A DNA stretch of 64,000 nucleotides from Zerene cesonia (taxonomy: Eukaryota > Arthropoda > Insecta > Lepidoptera > Pieridae), in the NCBI RefSeq assembly GCF_012273895.1, contig NC_052112.1, positions 248,001-312,000 of the forward strand, written 5' to 3'. A model generated the notes under the pieces. The model ran no database searches, had not been told where the DNA came from, and saw only the letters and a program-made list of their open reading frames with translations. Shown piece after piece: positions 1 through 12,900 of the stretch. Each line of letters begins with the position of its first letter. Position 1 is the stretch's first letter. The position numbers and the translations under genes are program-made.

Positions 1-1449
1 AAGCTAGACTTTTCCAAATTTCCTTAATTACCCTAAAAGCAATAAGAATGACTATTTGAATGTTTGGAATGGCTGGTCTTCTACAACAATATTTTTATTG
101 GCTTTTATTTAGATATGGAGTATTTAAAAGTGCAAAATTTTATTTTTCAATGACAGTAGTAGATCAGCCCAATGTTTCCTATACTGTGGTGTTTGTGTGT
201 GTATTTTTTATACTTTTATATATATTTTTATAAAATTCCATAGGTTTATAGATATGTATATATTTTAAGTCAAATATTGCACATAAGGGATGACTCATGT
301 TAACACTACACCTGTGTGAACACCGCCCATTGTGAATGACAAATCACTAGCACTTTAATATTCATTGATCATTCATATCACACATTGGAACATTTTTACG
401 ACTTTTTTGTAACCACCTTATGACATAATACACATCCTTTGATCAATTGGGAATATATATAGAATATTTTGAATTATAAATGTATCTAATAATATTTCTA
501 CACAGCTTTTTGTGCATACAGGGTGTGGGGGCAATAACAGGTAAAAATAAAAAAATGGATATTCTAAGACTAAATTTTGCTTGTGGTACAGTATTGAAAA
601 TCAATAACTCTGAACAATATTACATAGTATTATTTACTGTGATCAAGCTAAGATTTTAAGAGTATCATATTGAAATGGTGCTTTTAAGAAAATGTTATAG
701 ATATGCTAATTAAATAGTAAAACAGCACAGTCTTTGTTCCAATTATATTTTTCCATTTTAAATTTATTGTATGGAGGGTTTGTTTGAGAGCTACAGGTGA
801 TTATTTTAAATTTTTCCTTTTGTGTTTTTAAATATTTTATTATAACAATGTTTAATTAATGTAAATTATATATTGAAGAATTATAAAATGCTTAAGGCTG
901 AAGTTAAGATGTTAAAAAAACATTTGTATATAAAGTAAAGTTGTTTTGCTTATATGATAACTACTTAATACAGTAGAAATTGCTGTGCTGGCATTGTTGA
1001 CACAAAATTTTGTGCATGATATTATAATTTTATACTATTACAATGAAAATATTTTTAATACAAATTCCTGTGCTATTTATATAATGGAAGCCAATTACAA
1101 AAGCATGCCTATTGATAAATAGATGCAATATAAGTTATATTCTCTTTCACACCCTTGTAAATTTCAGTCAATGTGATAAGTTCACTTAGGTCTTAGTGGA
1201 ATTCATAGTATTATTTATAAATTCAATGAATTGCGAAGAAATTCACATTATACTGTGTCGTGTCTCGTGTTTATTTATGTAGGAACATGGATTTAATTAC
1301 AAATTCTTAAATGGGTAAGTTATATAATCAACAAAAAAAAACCAGCTGTATCAGAACAAACAAATACTTAACAAAATTCCAAGAAATTCAGAAGTTTCCC
1401 AGTGTCATCTATTATTTTAATTCACTTCTATCGTAAGTGGCTATCACAG
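1..1449. other. AT-rich non-coding stretch, probably intron of the RRM gene
   Basis: No coding exon was found here. The sequence is AT-rich, has frequent stops in all frames and no GC-rich island. Because the first exon seen to the right begins in mid-codon, this stretch is most simply an intron whose upstream exon lies outside the window. Nothing else is recognisable. Confidence 0.5.
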
Positions 1450-4400
1450 CGAGGCAAACCACGGCCGCGGCAGGGTCTCAAGCCCGTGCGTTCACATTGC
1501 AGGCGCTGACGGAAGACGGTACAGTATTAGAGGGCAACGCGATATCCGTGGTGGTGGAGTCGTCGGCGGAGACCGCCGTGCTGGTGGGCGTGCCCTACGA
1601 GGCCTCCACGGACTACGTGAAGCTGCTGTTCGGACAGTGCGGCGAGATCGCGCACATACACGAGTTCAGCAAGACCAAGTTTAAGATTTGTGAGTGTTTG
1701 CTTCAAGTTGATATGTGATGTTTTCAAGGTCTACGGTTCTGGGAGGAATGACTCAGACTGTAATAAATTAACAAATATCTATAAATATCGGTTCGTAACA
1801 TAATGAGTTGTGCAAATGAATGTCCATTATGAATTTTATGCTGTGTTCATTATCATGAAATCCTGAAAGAATGAGGAAATACTTGTTGTACTTAATAATT
1901 AAATAATTGCTAAGAAAATAATTGAGAAATTAAACAAAAAAATCAACAGAATTTGTTCACATTTATGCATTCATTCATTTATTCTTATTTATAAAGCATT
2001 TGAAAGCTATAAAACTTAAATTTAAGAATATAGTTGTTATTTAATGCATAGAGGAAACATAATATATTTTAGGATCTAGTGACCGAATAGATATTCAATA
2101 GTAATCGTTATTAAAGTGAGAAACGTTACAGTGCGCGTAACCTTCCACGAGAAGGAGTCGGTGGAGAAGGCGCTGAAGCTGGACCGCGAGCTGCGCCTCA
2201 ACGGCTTCCTCGTCACCGTCTCCAAGTACAGGGACGACGATGAGCAGAAGGCGCACGCCAACAGCAATAAGGTAACTTTATAATCATCTATTTATACATT
2301 TTTAAGGTGAATGAAGAAGGATGAAATATTTAACTGTATGGTATTTTATATTTATTTAGACTCTATCTCGGCATTATATTTTTTAAGCATTAAAAAAATA
2401 GCAAATTTAATTATTGGCATTTTTAATTATGCATTCAATTAAATTATAAAAAATATTTATAATTCTATTAGTTAATAATTAATGACTAGAAATTAATCTA
2501 TATATATAAAAGAAAGTGGTGTTAGTTACACTTTTTACAGCTCTAGAAACCCCGGGTTTATCTTTCCTGCGACTACGCGGGCATAGCCGCGGGCGGAAAA
2601 CTAGTAATTTTTAATTTTTAAAAAGCACATGTCACACAGTGTATTACATTGCATTGATTTTCCTATTGACTGATTTACTGATCTAGTACTAGTAATTCCG
2701 TTTTTTTATTGTTGCACAAGAGGGACATAGTTTCGTTCCATGAGCGTGTTGCCTGTCACATATACTCATATGTATTTTATGGTGTGAGATATACCATTAA
2801 ATACATATGGGATCTTCGATTTCATCTTTGTGTATATAAAAATACATTTCATCCGTTCGATTTCAGTCGAACAAGCGGCAGCACGGGCAGCAGGGCCGCA
2901 ACAGCGCGGGCGCGGGCGGCGCGGGCGGCGCGGCGGGCGCCGGCGGGGCGGGCGCGGGCGGCGCGGGGGCGGCGGGCGCGGGCGCGGGGGGCGCCGCGCC
3001 GCCGCGCAACAACTCGTTCCGCCCGCGGGGCGCCGCGTTCAACGCGAGGGGCAACTTTAGAGGTGATGCACCTCATTATAATGCATACTTTAATATTATT
3101 GTCTCCTTGCAGTAATGTTAAAATGTTGTGTTTATAGCATACATTGTGTAATTGTAGCGAAGACTACTTTAATTAAGTTTGATCACTTTTTTGTTTGAAC
3201 CTAAAAATGTGAGTTTATATTATTTATAACAGATCAAAATAAATATAACATGTACTGGTATATTAATAAACTTGCAATGTACAAAATGCATACGTATGTT
3301 TTAAGCATTGAGTATGAATATTTAATATATATATGTCTGGTGCAGGAGGCGCTCGCGGGCGCGGGTTCGCGGGGCGCGGCGGCGCGTTCCCGCGCGGCGG
3401 CTTCGCGCCCGTCAACACGTACCTGCCGCCGCAGGGCTTCATGGGCCGCCCGGTGCGTACACCCACATACACCCCCACACACCATGCAGCACAGCACACA
3501 GCACCAATCCTACCGAACACGCTTAGCTGCTAATGTACACAGCGTACTGTATATAACTATTTCGCACGCAACATAATCTTACACTAATCTAAATTGAATT
3601 ATAAGACACCGTCGTCATATGGAGCACAGCACACTAATCCGTGTACTGAATATAATGGAGAACACGCACACTAAATTACACTCAGCAACAGTATACAGTA
3701 TAGCAGCATATGCTAGTTACGCTTATATCAACATAATATCATCATCACCACTTACCAATGTCAAGCAAATTGCAATCACACATAGTTATTGTATTTGTAA
3801 CTCTGAATACTTTATTATATTATTAACAATATATAGCTGACTTGCAAACTTGCAAACAACAAATTTATACACTTATTGTTTCTTCCCTTAATGATGCATG
3901 TATAAAGAATACCTTATTGATGAATGGGATATTTTGGCCCTACATCATCACATAATTGACGAAGTTCTGATTTGATATATGGTGACTGATTAATTAATAG
4001 TTTAGTGTGAACTTGGTTTACAAGAAACATAACTAATCACATTTAATGCATGTATGTCATTTAAATACACAAAATATTAACCATAATAGGTATCATTTTT
4101 GATTTTCTTTATTTTTCTTGTGTCACAATGAAACAGTACTAAAGTGGTAGTCGCACTCAAGTCTCCCATACACATAGTTTGATGTTAACTTGTTCATGGG
4201 GATCAACATATAAATCGGCTGTAAAATTTACTTGTTTCACGGTGACATTCACTGTTTTTTTTTTGCAATCATTTCATGCTTTAAGATAGTCAAATATCAA
4301 ATAGTAGTTTATGATAGAAACCTTGCTTAGAACTCGGGTTTTTTTGCTTTGTGATATTTTTCATTTGCAAAACGCATGTCCGCTTTCGAGAAATGAGTGC

Positions 4401-5821
4401 ATAGAAAAGTGGGCAAAGAAATGCAGCGGTTACGAAGTGTGTTTGGGGGGGGGGGGATGCAAGTTCTGCAGGTTCTTTGCGCTAATGTTTTCTGTGCATT
4501 CTTTTCAGAGCTACCTGTAGACAGATCGACTAGCGCAGGTATTATTTGCGTTCATTTTTATGTTATTTATATTTGTATTTGCACAAATTTTAGTGGAAAC
4601 AATAATGTTTTGTCTTCATCTGGGATTGTGGTCTTTTAAACTAACAAAAAATCCAAAAAGAGGTTATAATTTGTAGTTGTAACATTTTAGGACTGATGTG
4701 GCCCTTGTATACATACAATATGAAATAAGAAATTGATCTGCTGTTATCCCATTTAATATGATAGAAATTTTGTTTAATTTGTATAAGTAATTTTCATACT
4801 AAATTTCAATATTCTTGGCAAACACATTTAATTGAAAGTATTGATTGGCGTTAATGGTTAAACCAAATAATGAAATTCAATAATAACAGATGTTTCAAGT
4901 TAATACAATAATTGCCAACGAACTTAATCGACGCACGAGCATTAAAGATTTCACGGTCAATTGCGTATCATTTTGGTACGCGCGTTTTTTTAGACTTTCT
5001 AAATAAATGTTGTACTATATTTAACAGTTTTTAACTTTCCCGTTTTTATGTCAATAATAATTACACGATAGTGTGATTTCCCTTTGAATGAAATTATTTT
5101 TTTTGTAATGTCTTGTATTATATTTATTATGCTGTTAAATAACGGTTAAATGATTTGATTTGATAAGTGTTGGAATAATATAAAATGATTTTTAATATAC
5201 TAGCCTGTAGTATTAACACGAACGTAATCAATAACAAACATAATTTTTAAGTACTTTATATATAATGATTTATTTATATTTTTTTTGTTCTTATGGATTG
5301 GATTATGCTTTTTTAATATTTTATGTGTTTTATATTGTTATTGATCATCAGTGGTTATTTGAGGGAAGACCAAATTGATAATCATTTTATGAAGAGATGA
5401 AATAATTTTTGGAATCGGTATACTAGTTCCCAAAATAAGCGCGTTCAAACAAACCAAACTCTTCAGTTTTATATTTATAGTAGAGAAAAATATTGTCAAT
5501 TTTTATTCTACTTAAAAATTTCTAATTTATAAAGCATTTGAATGCTAAACGTAAAATTTAAATAATAGCATAGATAAAGAAAGTCAACTCACACTTGTAA
5601 CTGAAGAACAACTGAAACCAATTGAGTAATATTTGTTGTGTTAGATTTGTTTGCATATGGTAATCTTTAATTAATTATAATTAAAGTATAAAGATTGAAA
5701 TTTTTAAAATTGTATCTATCTGGGCGAGCATCTAGTTGAATATAAAACACTTGTGTTGTTCCAGCAGGGCGCGTTCATGAACGACGGCCAGCGGCCGAAC
5801 AAGCGGCTCCGGCAAATGTAA
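1450..5821 (+). CDS. RRM protein with Gly/Ala-rich linker and RGG-type tail (3' part of gene)
   Basis: Predicted exons are 1450-1689, 2132-2271, 2867-3062, 3346-3452 and 5765-5821, and all reading phases agree. The first two exons encode one RNA recognition motif. Its RNP2-like strand is AVLVGVP and its RNP1-like strand KFKILRVTF spans the first splice junction. It is followed by helix 2 (EKESVEKALKLD) and strand 4 (FLVTVSKY). The third exon encodes a run made almost only of Gly and Ala, then RNNSFRPRG. The fourth encodes RGG-like repeats (GGARGRGFAGRGG). The last encodes QGAFMNDGQRPNKRLRQM and TAA. This layout is typical of nuclear or nucleolar RNA-binding proteins such as nucleolin-like or hnRNP-like proteins, but I cannot name the orthologue. 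The N-terminus is missing. The first exon might instead start at 1503 (acceptor ATTGCAG); I prefer 1450 because GC-rich open sequence begins there. Confidence 0.75.
5761..5767 (+). promoter_or_regulatory. Tandem NAGNAG splice acceptor at last exon of RRM gene
   Basis: The acceptor reads CCAGCAG. Use of the first or second AG would include or skip one glutamine without changing the frame. Confidence 0.4.
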
Positions 5822-5946
5822 CATAGTGCAGTGTGAGGACTCGTGCGTCGATGTTGTGTGTGTGTGTGAGACTGTATCGGATAAATCTAGCCAATTGTAT
5901 TTACTAAGTACACAGATAAATTTAATTCTATTGTCTTTTGACAGCT

Positions 5947-5952
5947 AATAAA
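5947..5952 (+). terminator. Candidate poly(A) signal of RRM gene
   Basis: An AATAAA lies 126 bases after the TAA stop of the RRM gene and is the first canonical signal downstream. It sits in AT-rich sequence followed by a T/G-rich stretch, as expected for a cleavage site. Confidence 0.55.
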
Positions 5953-6149
5953 TGAAATGATTACTAACATTGCTTGTTTTATTTTTGTGTTCGTGGTTTG
6001 GTAGATCCCTTAAAATCTGATTTCTCATGAAAGAACAGTATTATGTTTTGAGTATTAATATTGTAAATATACATGGTAGGAGTTCTAACTCGAAAGTTAA
6101 TACTATTTCAATAATGAGGTGAGCGATGAGACATTTCTCATAGTCAGGA

Positions 6150-6180
<31 letters not shown>
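6150..6180. repeat. (GATA)n microsatellite
   Basis: About eight uninterrupted GATA units. It borders the repeat-like stretch to its right and may be the tail of an inserted element. Confidence 0.85.
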
Positions 6181-6181
<1 letters not shown>

Positions 6182-6570
6182 AAAGTTTATTAAAAGAACA
6201 CATTAAATACATGACAATTACAAAATAAGACGATTACACAAAGAAAAATTAACATAGAGAGGAAAAAAAAAGGACGGAGACAAATGTGCACTGTGTTCTT
6301 AAAAAGGGTCTTGGCTCAGCATAAATATCACAGTCAATGGGACCCTGACGCTGATATTCTACCAACACCAGTAGAGGGTAGAAAGAATTAAATAAATAAA
6401 TACCGTTATAATTGTACGAGAAAAAATAATATTAAATACGTGGAACAAAGTGAAAATAAAAAGTGAATACAAATAGGTGAAATAAATAATAATGATAATA
6501 ATAAATGATAGCTTTTAGGACTAATCCAGTGCAAAGTTAAGGCGTCTACGACAGAGTCAAAACTGCAGAC
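6181..6570 (-). mobile_element. Probable antisense 3' end of a LINE or similar element
   Basis: Moderately A-rich sequence starts directly at the GATA run and has no open frame. In minus orientation it would be an element body ending in a simple-repeat tail, as in many insect non-LTR elements. No second copy was found here, so this rests only on structure. Confidence 0.3.
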
Positions 6571-6726
6571 ACAGAGGAAAGCTTAATTAAATTATGAAAA
6601 AGATTTTTGAATATTAAGAAGGCGGGTTCGGTAAGCGATTTTAAAAATAAATTTACTACGAAGTTGTTGTTGAATAAACAATCTTTGGTTTTATACTAAG
6701 TCCATATGCAAATAATTGCATTAATT

Positions 6727-6777
6727 TACATAAAAATGCATTGTTTTTAAGTTGTAAAAACAATGCATTTTTATGTA
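6727..6777. repeat. Perfect 23-bp inverted repeat with 5-base loop
   Basis: The arms at 6727-6749 and 6755-6777 are exact reverse complements (core AAAATGCATTGTTTT), separated by AGTTG. The site lies about 180 bases upstream of the start codon of the plus-strand NRF-6-like gene. It could be a MITE remnant or a hairpin in the 5' region. Confidence 0.85.
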
Positions 6778-6960
6778 TTAGCTGGCAATCCCCTTTCATA
6801 ATGTTTAATGATATACGCGTAGTTAACGGTTGTTGGCTTTACCAATTAAAACTTTAAGCGTATGCGTGCGTCGCCAAAGATTTTGTATTTATTGTTGTTT
6901 GTGATCGCAACGAACGCGCACGCTGAAACGAATTAATAAAAGTTAAACATATTATGTAAA

Positions 6961-9900
6961 ATGTATATAAGAGTGTATTATATTGTTTTAGTTTTTTCGA
7001 GTTTCACAAATTGTGCAAATGTTATTTCGCGCCAAAATACATATTTAAAAAAAGAGTCCCGCGAAAAGTCAAAGACCATACACGCTCATGAACAATTAAT
7101 GGACAATTTGTTTGTAGTCTATGATCCTTCTTTTCTTGCGCTGGTGTGGCCGAAAATAAAAAATGGTGTACATTTGAGTTTGGATAGGTATTGTTGGACG
7201 GAATTGAGTGTGTTTTTCAGAGATTATTTGGATGGACATGCTTGGGCATATAAAAGTGAGTAATCCTGCATTGTTGATGTCTATTTTACGATGATAATTA
7301 TTATAGTCTTTAAATATAAAAAAGTATATTCAAGTTAGCATTATGTAATTAGCTCAATAATATAAATTGCGGATAGTATAAATTTTTATTGAACATTTTT
7401 TGTTTCAAACTTTATAAATTTTTTATTTGCAAAAGTTAAGTTCCTTTTTTAATCACTATATAGTATAAAACAAAGTTGCATTCTGCGCGTCTGTGTGTCT
7501 GTATTCTTAGATCCTTAAAATGAAGCAATGTATTTTGACGGTTTATTTTTATAGATAGAGTGATTTAAAATTAAAGTTCATATGTATAATTACATAGGAA
7601 AAAAGGGTGGAAAGCGGTTTTATTTCGAATTTAACGCTTGCGAATCTGCGGGCCGGCTAAAAAAAGAAAAGAAAAGCTAGTGTATCATAAATTTTGTTTA
7701 AAAGAGACTGATTTTGCGCAGTCGCTATACTCGGTCTGATTTATACTGTTTTACGTTCTCTCGTTTTTTATGTGAAAGTAATTTACATAAATGTACACAT
7801 AATGTAACATTACACACCTAAAATTACATTTTGAATCTGCGCTAATCTGTGCCATCCACGCTCATAAAATTATGTAACACCTGCTGTCAACTGAGTCATA
7901 ATACATGTGATTGGTTGCGTAGAAATAAGTAACGAATCCTAGGAAGATCGTAATTATGATAATGTAAACGCATCGAAAGCAAAAGTGTCACGCGCCAGCG
8001 CATCTCGTGAGATGATGCACTGTCAATGACATTACAGGCAACAATTAAACATCTGTGAAATAAAAATGTTATCCTCTTAATAGATAAATGTTTGGTTTTT
8101 TTGTTATTAAATCCTGAAGCGTGTTATTAGGGATAAAACTTGTCCAACTACCCCGTATAAGTATATAAAATAACAAAATTTTAGAAGTTTAAGTATTAAT
8201 AAATTAGTTATCGGTTTGGTCATCACCAAGTCCGTATTTAAAGCGTCGAATTTAAAATTCTATTAAAACTAAACACAAATTTTATAGCCATTTAAATTAG
8301 TGAGATCTTGGTGCTTGTACCAAACGGCGTATCTTGGAAATCGCTGCTGAAATATTAGCTAAGCTTAAGCTAGCCAAATCGACACACGAATTTCCATAAT
8401 ACAACGGAACTTTTCACAATACACAGATACAATATGTCAAATTAATCAAACAACCCTTGTTTAAGCGTAAGTCTGCCAACTTTATAATCTGCATATAGGG
8501 AATGGGTATGCTATGAATTAATGAAGAAAATAACGACACGTATACGTACAATACTACTTTCGCTTTTAGCCGCAAGTTTTGCTGTGGTTAGTACGTTTAA
8601 AAAATCGTTTGATCATAATGAAACGATTTTTTATAACTTATGAAACATGCAAATATTGAGGTTTATGACATTTTTACTATAAAAGCTAATTTTGCGTGAC
8701 AGACGGCGAGAGTATCTCGTGATTGCGGTAAAAACTCGATGAAACAATATCTACTCAGTCATTAAGGCAATTATGTATTTTAACTAACGTGCCGACAATT
8801 TCTATTTTGTTTATCTTCAAGCTCTTATCAGTGTATTTAAATAAATAACGCACGTTTAAACTTAACACTTTCATCATTAAAATATATGTATATTTTAATG
8901 ATGAAAGTTTCTTTTACAAAAATAGAATATAAATTATAACCGGGAAATTTGAAAATGGAATATTTTCTATCGAGTATTGTAAAAGCAGAAACATAGTTAA
9001 CTAATTGGAATAAAAACTAATTTGTTAAAATAAATGACTAATGAACGTTGCTATAAAAATCCCTCCCGTTTTTTAAACCGATGAATAGTTAAAGAGTTTC
9101 ATATAATAACATAGATTTTATTTCCTAAGAAATGAGTGAAAAAAGCCCAACATGAAAACATTGATTTTCATGACATTATACCTACATCTGCATATTATGT
9201 GTGATATAGGAACAAGTGGTTTGTTTCGTCACAAAAATAACAAACTAGTGATGCGTAAAATCGTAATTCATCGTTTAATCCAGTCTGTGTGTCGATACAG
9301 TTAATCCAATTTCGAATACATAAATAACTTAACTGAAATCCGTTAAGTGTATTTGCGTAAATGCTTAACATGATTTTAAAATTACCAGATTAATTGATAT
9401 CTGTTATTATTTATAACCTACGATACTCAGTGAAGTTGCAGCTTTGTAATAGTGAAATAATTTTTGAAATCGGTCCAGTGTAGTGTTTTCTTGTTGATTT
9501 TACGCGAGTGTTTTACGCATTTAGAAATTAAAGACAGCTTTTAAACGGATTTTAAACGCGATTTATTCATTATATTGTTCAGGGGGTCTCCCTGTGACCA
9601 CTCTCGCTGTAAAGTGTTCGAAACGTCGAAAATCTTTAATTTCTAAATCGGTCTAGTGGTTTTTGAATATGTGAATACGTTACAAACATACAAATGTATA
9701 AAAGTTTCCTTTTTATTATATTTATTATTTACAAAAACGTTAAATTTGAATGCTCCTAATATTCTGGATACAAATCGCCAAAAAAGCAATGAAAAATACT
9801 GATACTCTTAGTAAGTATTTAGTAATCCGTGCTAATACGAATTCACAAAAAATAATTAAGGAAAATAGAGTAATAATAATTTCTCTACAAATGTTTATTT

Positions 9901-12900
9901 ATTTTTTTACTTTTCTTTTTAACTTTTAGCCGCGGATGCATCAGGCAGGTATTCCGCATCATTCTTCACGGGCAACAAGTTCTGGCTGGGGTCGAAGCAA
10001 CAATGCCAGATGTTGGTATGTCCCTTCTCTGTTAAGAAAAGACAGTTTTAACTTTCTATTATGATAATAATTAATACATAATATGAATGTTAAGATAACA
10101 CAATTTGTACGTATTACGGTATCTTCCTAGCTTCTGTATATATTATTGCTTATATCTAGATAGATGAAGTTTTATCAAAGGATGTAGTCTAATTTTAGAT
10201 TTAAATAAAAAGATTGGTGTGAAATTGGAGATGAAAATTTGTATGATGACGTGAATATACGGAAGTAAAGCAGCGGCGCAAAACTAGTACTAGGCAAAAA
10301 AGGAAAATATACTGAGTTTTAGATTAGATGTATGTTAAAATGCTGGAACCCTGTCGGGATATTATTTCTTAGATTGTTTTTTTTTTACATTGATGTATCA
10401 GTCTAGTTGGCAAGAGATCAAAATTAATGAAAAAGTACCTATTACAGTTATAGCACAGATAATATAATACTACAGATATCATAATACTGTGCATAATAAT
10501 ATTATATTATATATTATTAATAAAGTAGTTCCTAAGATTAACGTTTTCCTATTAATCAAAATTTTAGTTCCAATTAAAATATACATATATATATACATTA
10601 GTAATAGGTGTTATTAATATAACATAACATGTAAATATACTATTTCAGAACGATGCGTATGAGTCGCATGAACAAGATGAGACATGGGGAGAGTTTTACA
10701 ACAGGGACTACCTCAAGACGTTGCTCAAGGGGGACACAAATTTTGGGCGGAGTGAGTTATTTGTTCAATGTTATTAATTTGTTGTTTCTGTCAAAATTTA
10801 TGCTCTCAAGAAATTGGAGAAAATCAGTACATAACTACATAGTATAAAACAAAGAAGCTTTCCACTGTCTGTATGTGACTCTATGCTAAGATCTTTAAAA
10901 TTGCGCAACAGATTTTGATAGGGTCTTTTTAATAGATAGAGTGATTCTAGACGAACGTTTACATGTATAGTATTAAACAACTCTGAATTTAACGCGTGCG
11001 AAGTCATGGGCAAAATCTAGTTACTTTATAATTTTACGCAAGCGGCCCGCCCCGGCTTCGCCCGTGGTACATTTATAGCCTATAGCCTTCCTCAATAAAT
11101 GGGCTATTTAACACTGAAAGAATTTTTCAAATCGGACTAGTAGTTCCTGACATTAGTGCCTTCGACAAACACCTTCAGCTTCATAATATTAGCATAGATT
11201 AATTTGCGATTTTATGCTCATATATGATTACAGTTACATTTGATTTGATTACAGTTACTGCACGACGTTAGTCTCTTTTAACTGTGAGGTTTTGTAATTG
11301 GATGTATATAAAGTCAGTGATTTTTCTGCTGCCGTAAATCGGTAGATGTTGTAGGTAATTAGGATAATATAATAAAGTAATGTGTTACTTAATTGAAAAT
11401 ATGAAAAACGCCGAATGAATATGAAGTCTCGCAGAACAGTCCCATCACGATTCATCATCATTTATAACATCATTATGATTACTCCAATATCCACGTTTCA
11501 GACCACAATATAACCATTCCCATAAAAAGCACGCCCCCAAAACCTTTCTTTGTAATGTTCATTACAATTCTATTCTCTAATATGTGTGATAAATCGGTTA
11601 ACTGTTTGATGCAAATAAACTTGGTATTTATTGGTATATATTATGGGCAGACCAGCAGGACTGGCACGCGCTGGTCCAGCGGGACGAGCTGGTGCGGCGA
11701 CTGGTGCGCGCGGACAACGCGCCGCCCTTCACCCTCGCATACTCCGTGCTGCAGCTGCAGCTCAACCTCACCAGCCTGGCTTTGGCTAAGGTGATGGATT
11801 GTTCTAGGCTTTAAACACGCTAACAAGTTACTAATTTTAGGGAGACTTATTTGTGGAAAGTTTACGATTGTGCTTGCTTCGATCAATGTTATATAAATTC
11901 GTATTAAAATTAAATAAGTTATTACAACGTATCATACTATGACCGCAATAGGAACGCTTCGAACGGAAATTAACACGATATGCTCCGCTATACCACGTGA
12001 CGGTGATGATCCGAATGATCTAGTGGGCATCTCATAATTTTCAAGATAAATATTGTTTCTTTTCTGTCACCTCTCTGTTATAGTCATAGTTATAATACAC
12101 TAGCTACGCCCCACGGTTTCATCCGCGTAAGTCCGTATCCCGTAGGAATATCGGGATAAAAAGTTGCCTATATCTTATTTCAGCTGTCCAGCTGTCTACG
12201 TATCAAATTTCATTGCAATCTGCAAATGCAAATTGGATTGTAGTGTGTAGAGTCCTTTGAAGTTCTGAAAAGTTGAAGGCTATGAATCAACTGGGGATTC
12301 ATCATTCATTAAATTCATCAAATTTTGTCATCCGGCCCGGAATAATATTTTTTACCTACCTATAAAAAAACGTAGATAGAACAAGTGCACAATTACGCTT
12401 AAACTGTATATCGTACAATTATTTATTTCTGCACTATTTTACGTGTAAGCATCTAAGACTTTAATTTTCCCATTACAGTCATACGATGTGACGCTGGGGG
12501 TCTGTCTGCCAAGATCCTGCGCATCTGAAGACATTGTCTCAATTATAAACTTCTCGATCATGCTGAACGACCACTTGAAGTACAACAACTCTCTCACCAG
12601 ATCGATTAAAATCACTTCTATTAGAGAAATACAAGGTTACGACATTAAAGACGACGTGGTCGCCGTCCTGACCATCCTCATAACAATAACTTTCATCCTC
12701 CTATCTGTAATAGCCACATTGGTAGATCTCGATGTATTCGCATTAAAACATCAAACTTTAAACCTAAATAAACCTAACAATAACGTTGAAACAACGAAAA
12801 CAATCACACGGCCAGTTATAGTAGACGCTGTAATGAAGAACGCGAATAATGCTGGAACGCTAAAACTATGCGATGCAAAACTGCCTCCTTCGATTACGCT

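Larger units (their letters stand above)
7256..9929 (+). other. First intron of plus-strand NRF-6-like gene
   Basis: A 2.7-kb AT-rich intron bounded by GTGAGT and TTTTAG. It holds a Helitron-like copy (7454-7680), a perfect inverted repeat (8867-8908) and a member of the terminal-inverted-repeat family (9520-9647). No exon was found inside. Confidence 0.6.

Noticed and set aside
2500..2606. Repeat ending GGGCGGAAAACTAG
   Set aside because: It resembles another Helitron-like 3' end, but the 5' part is too short and no second copy in the window supports it.
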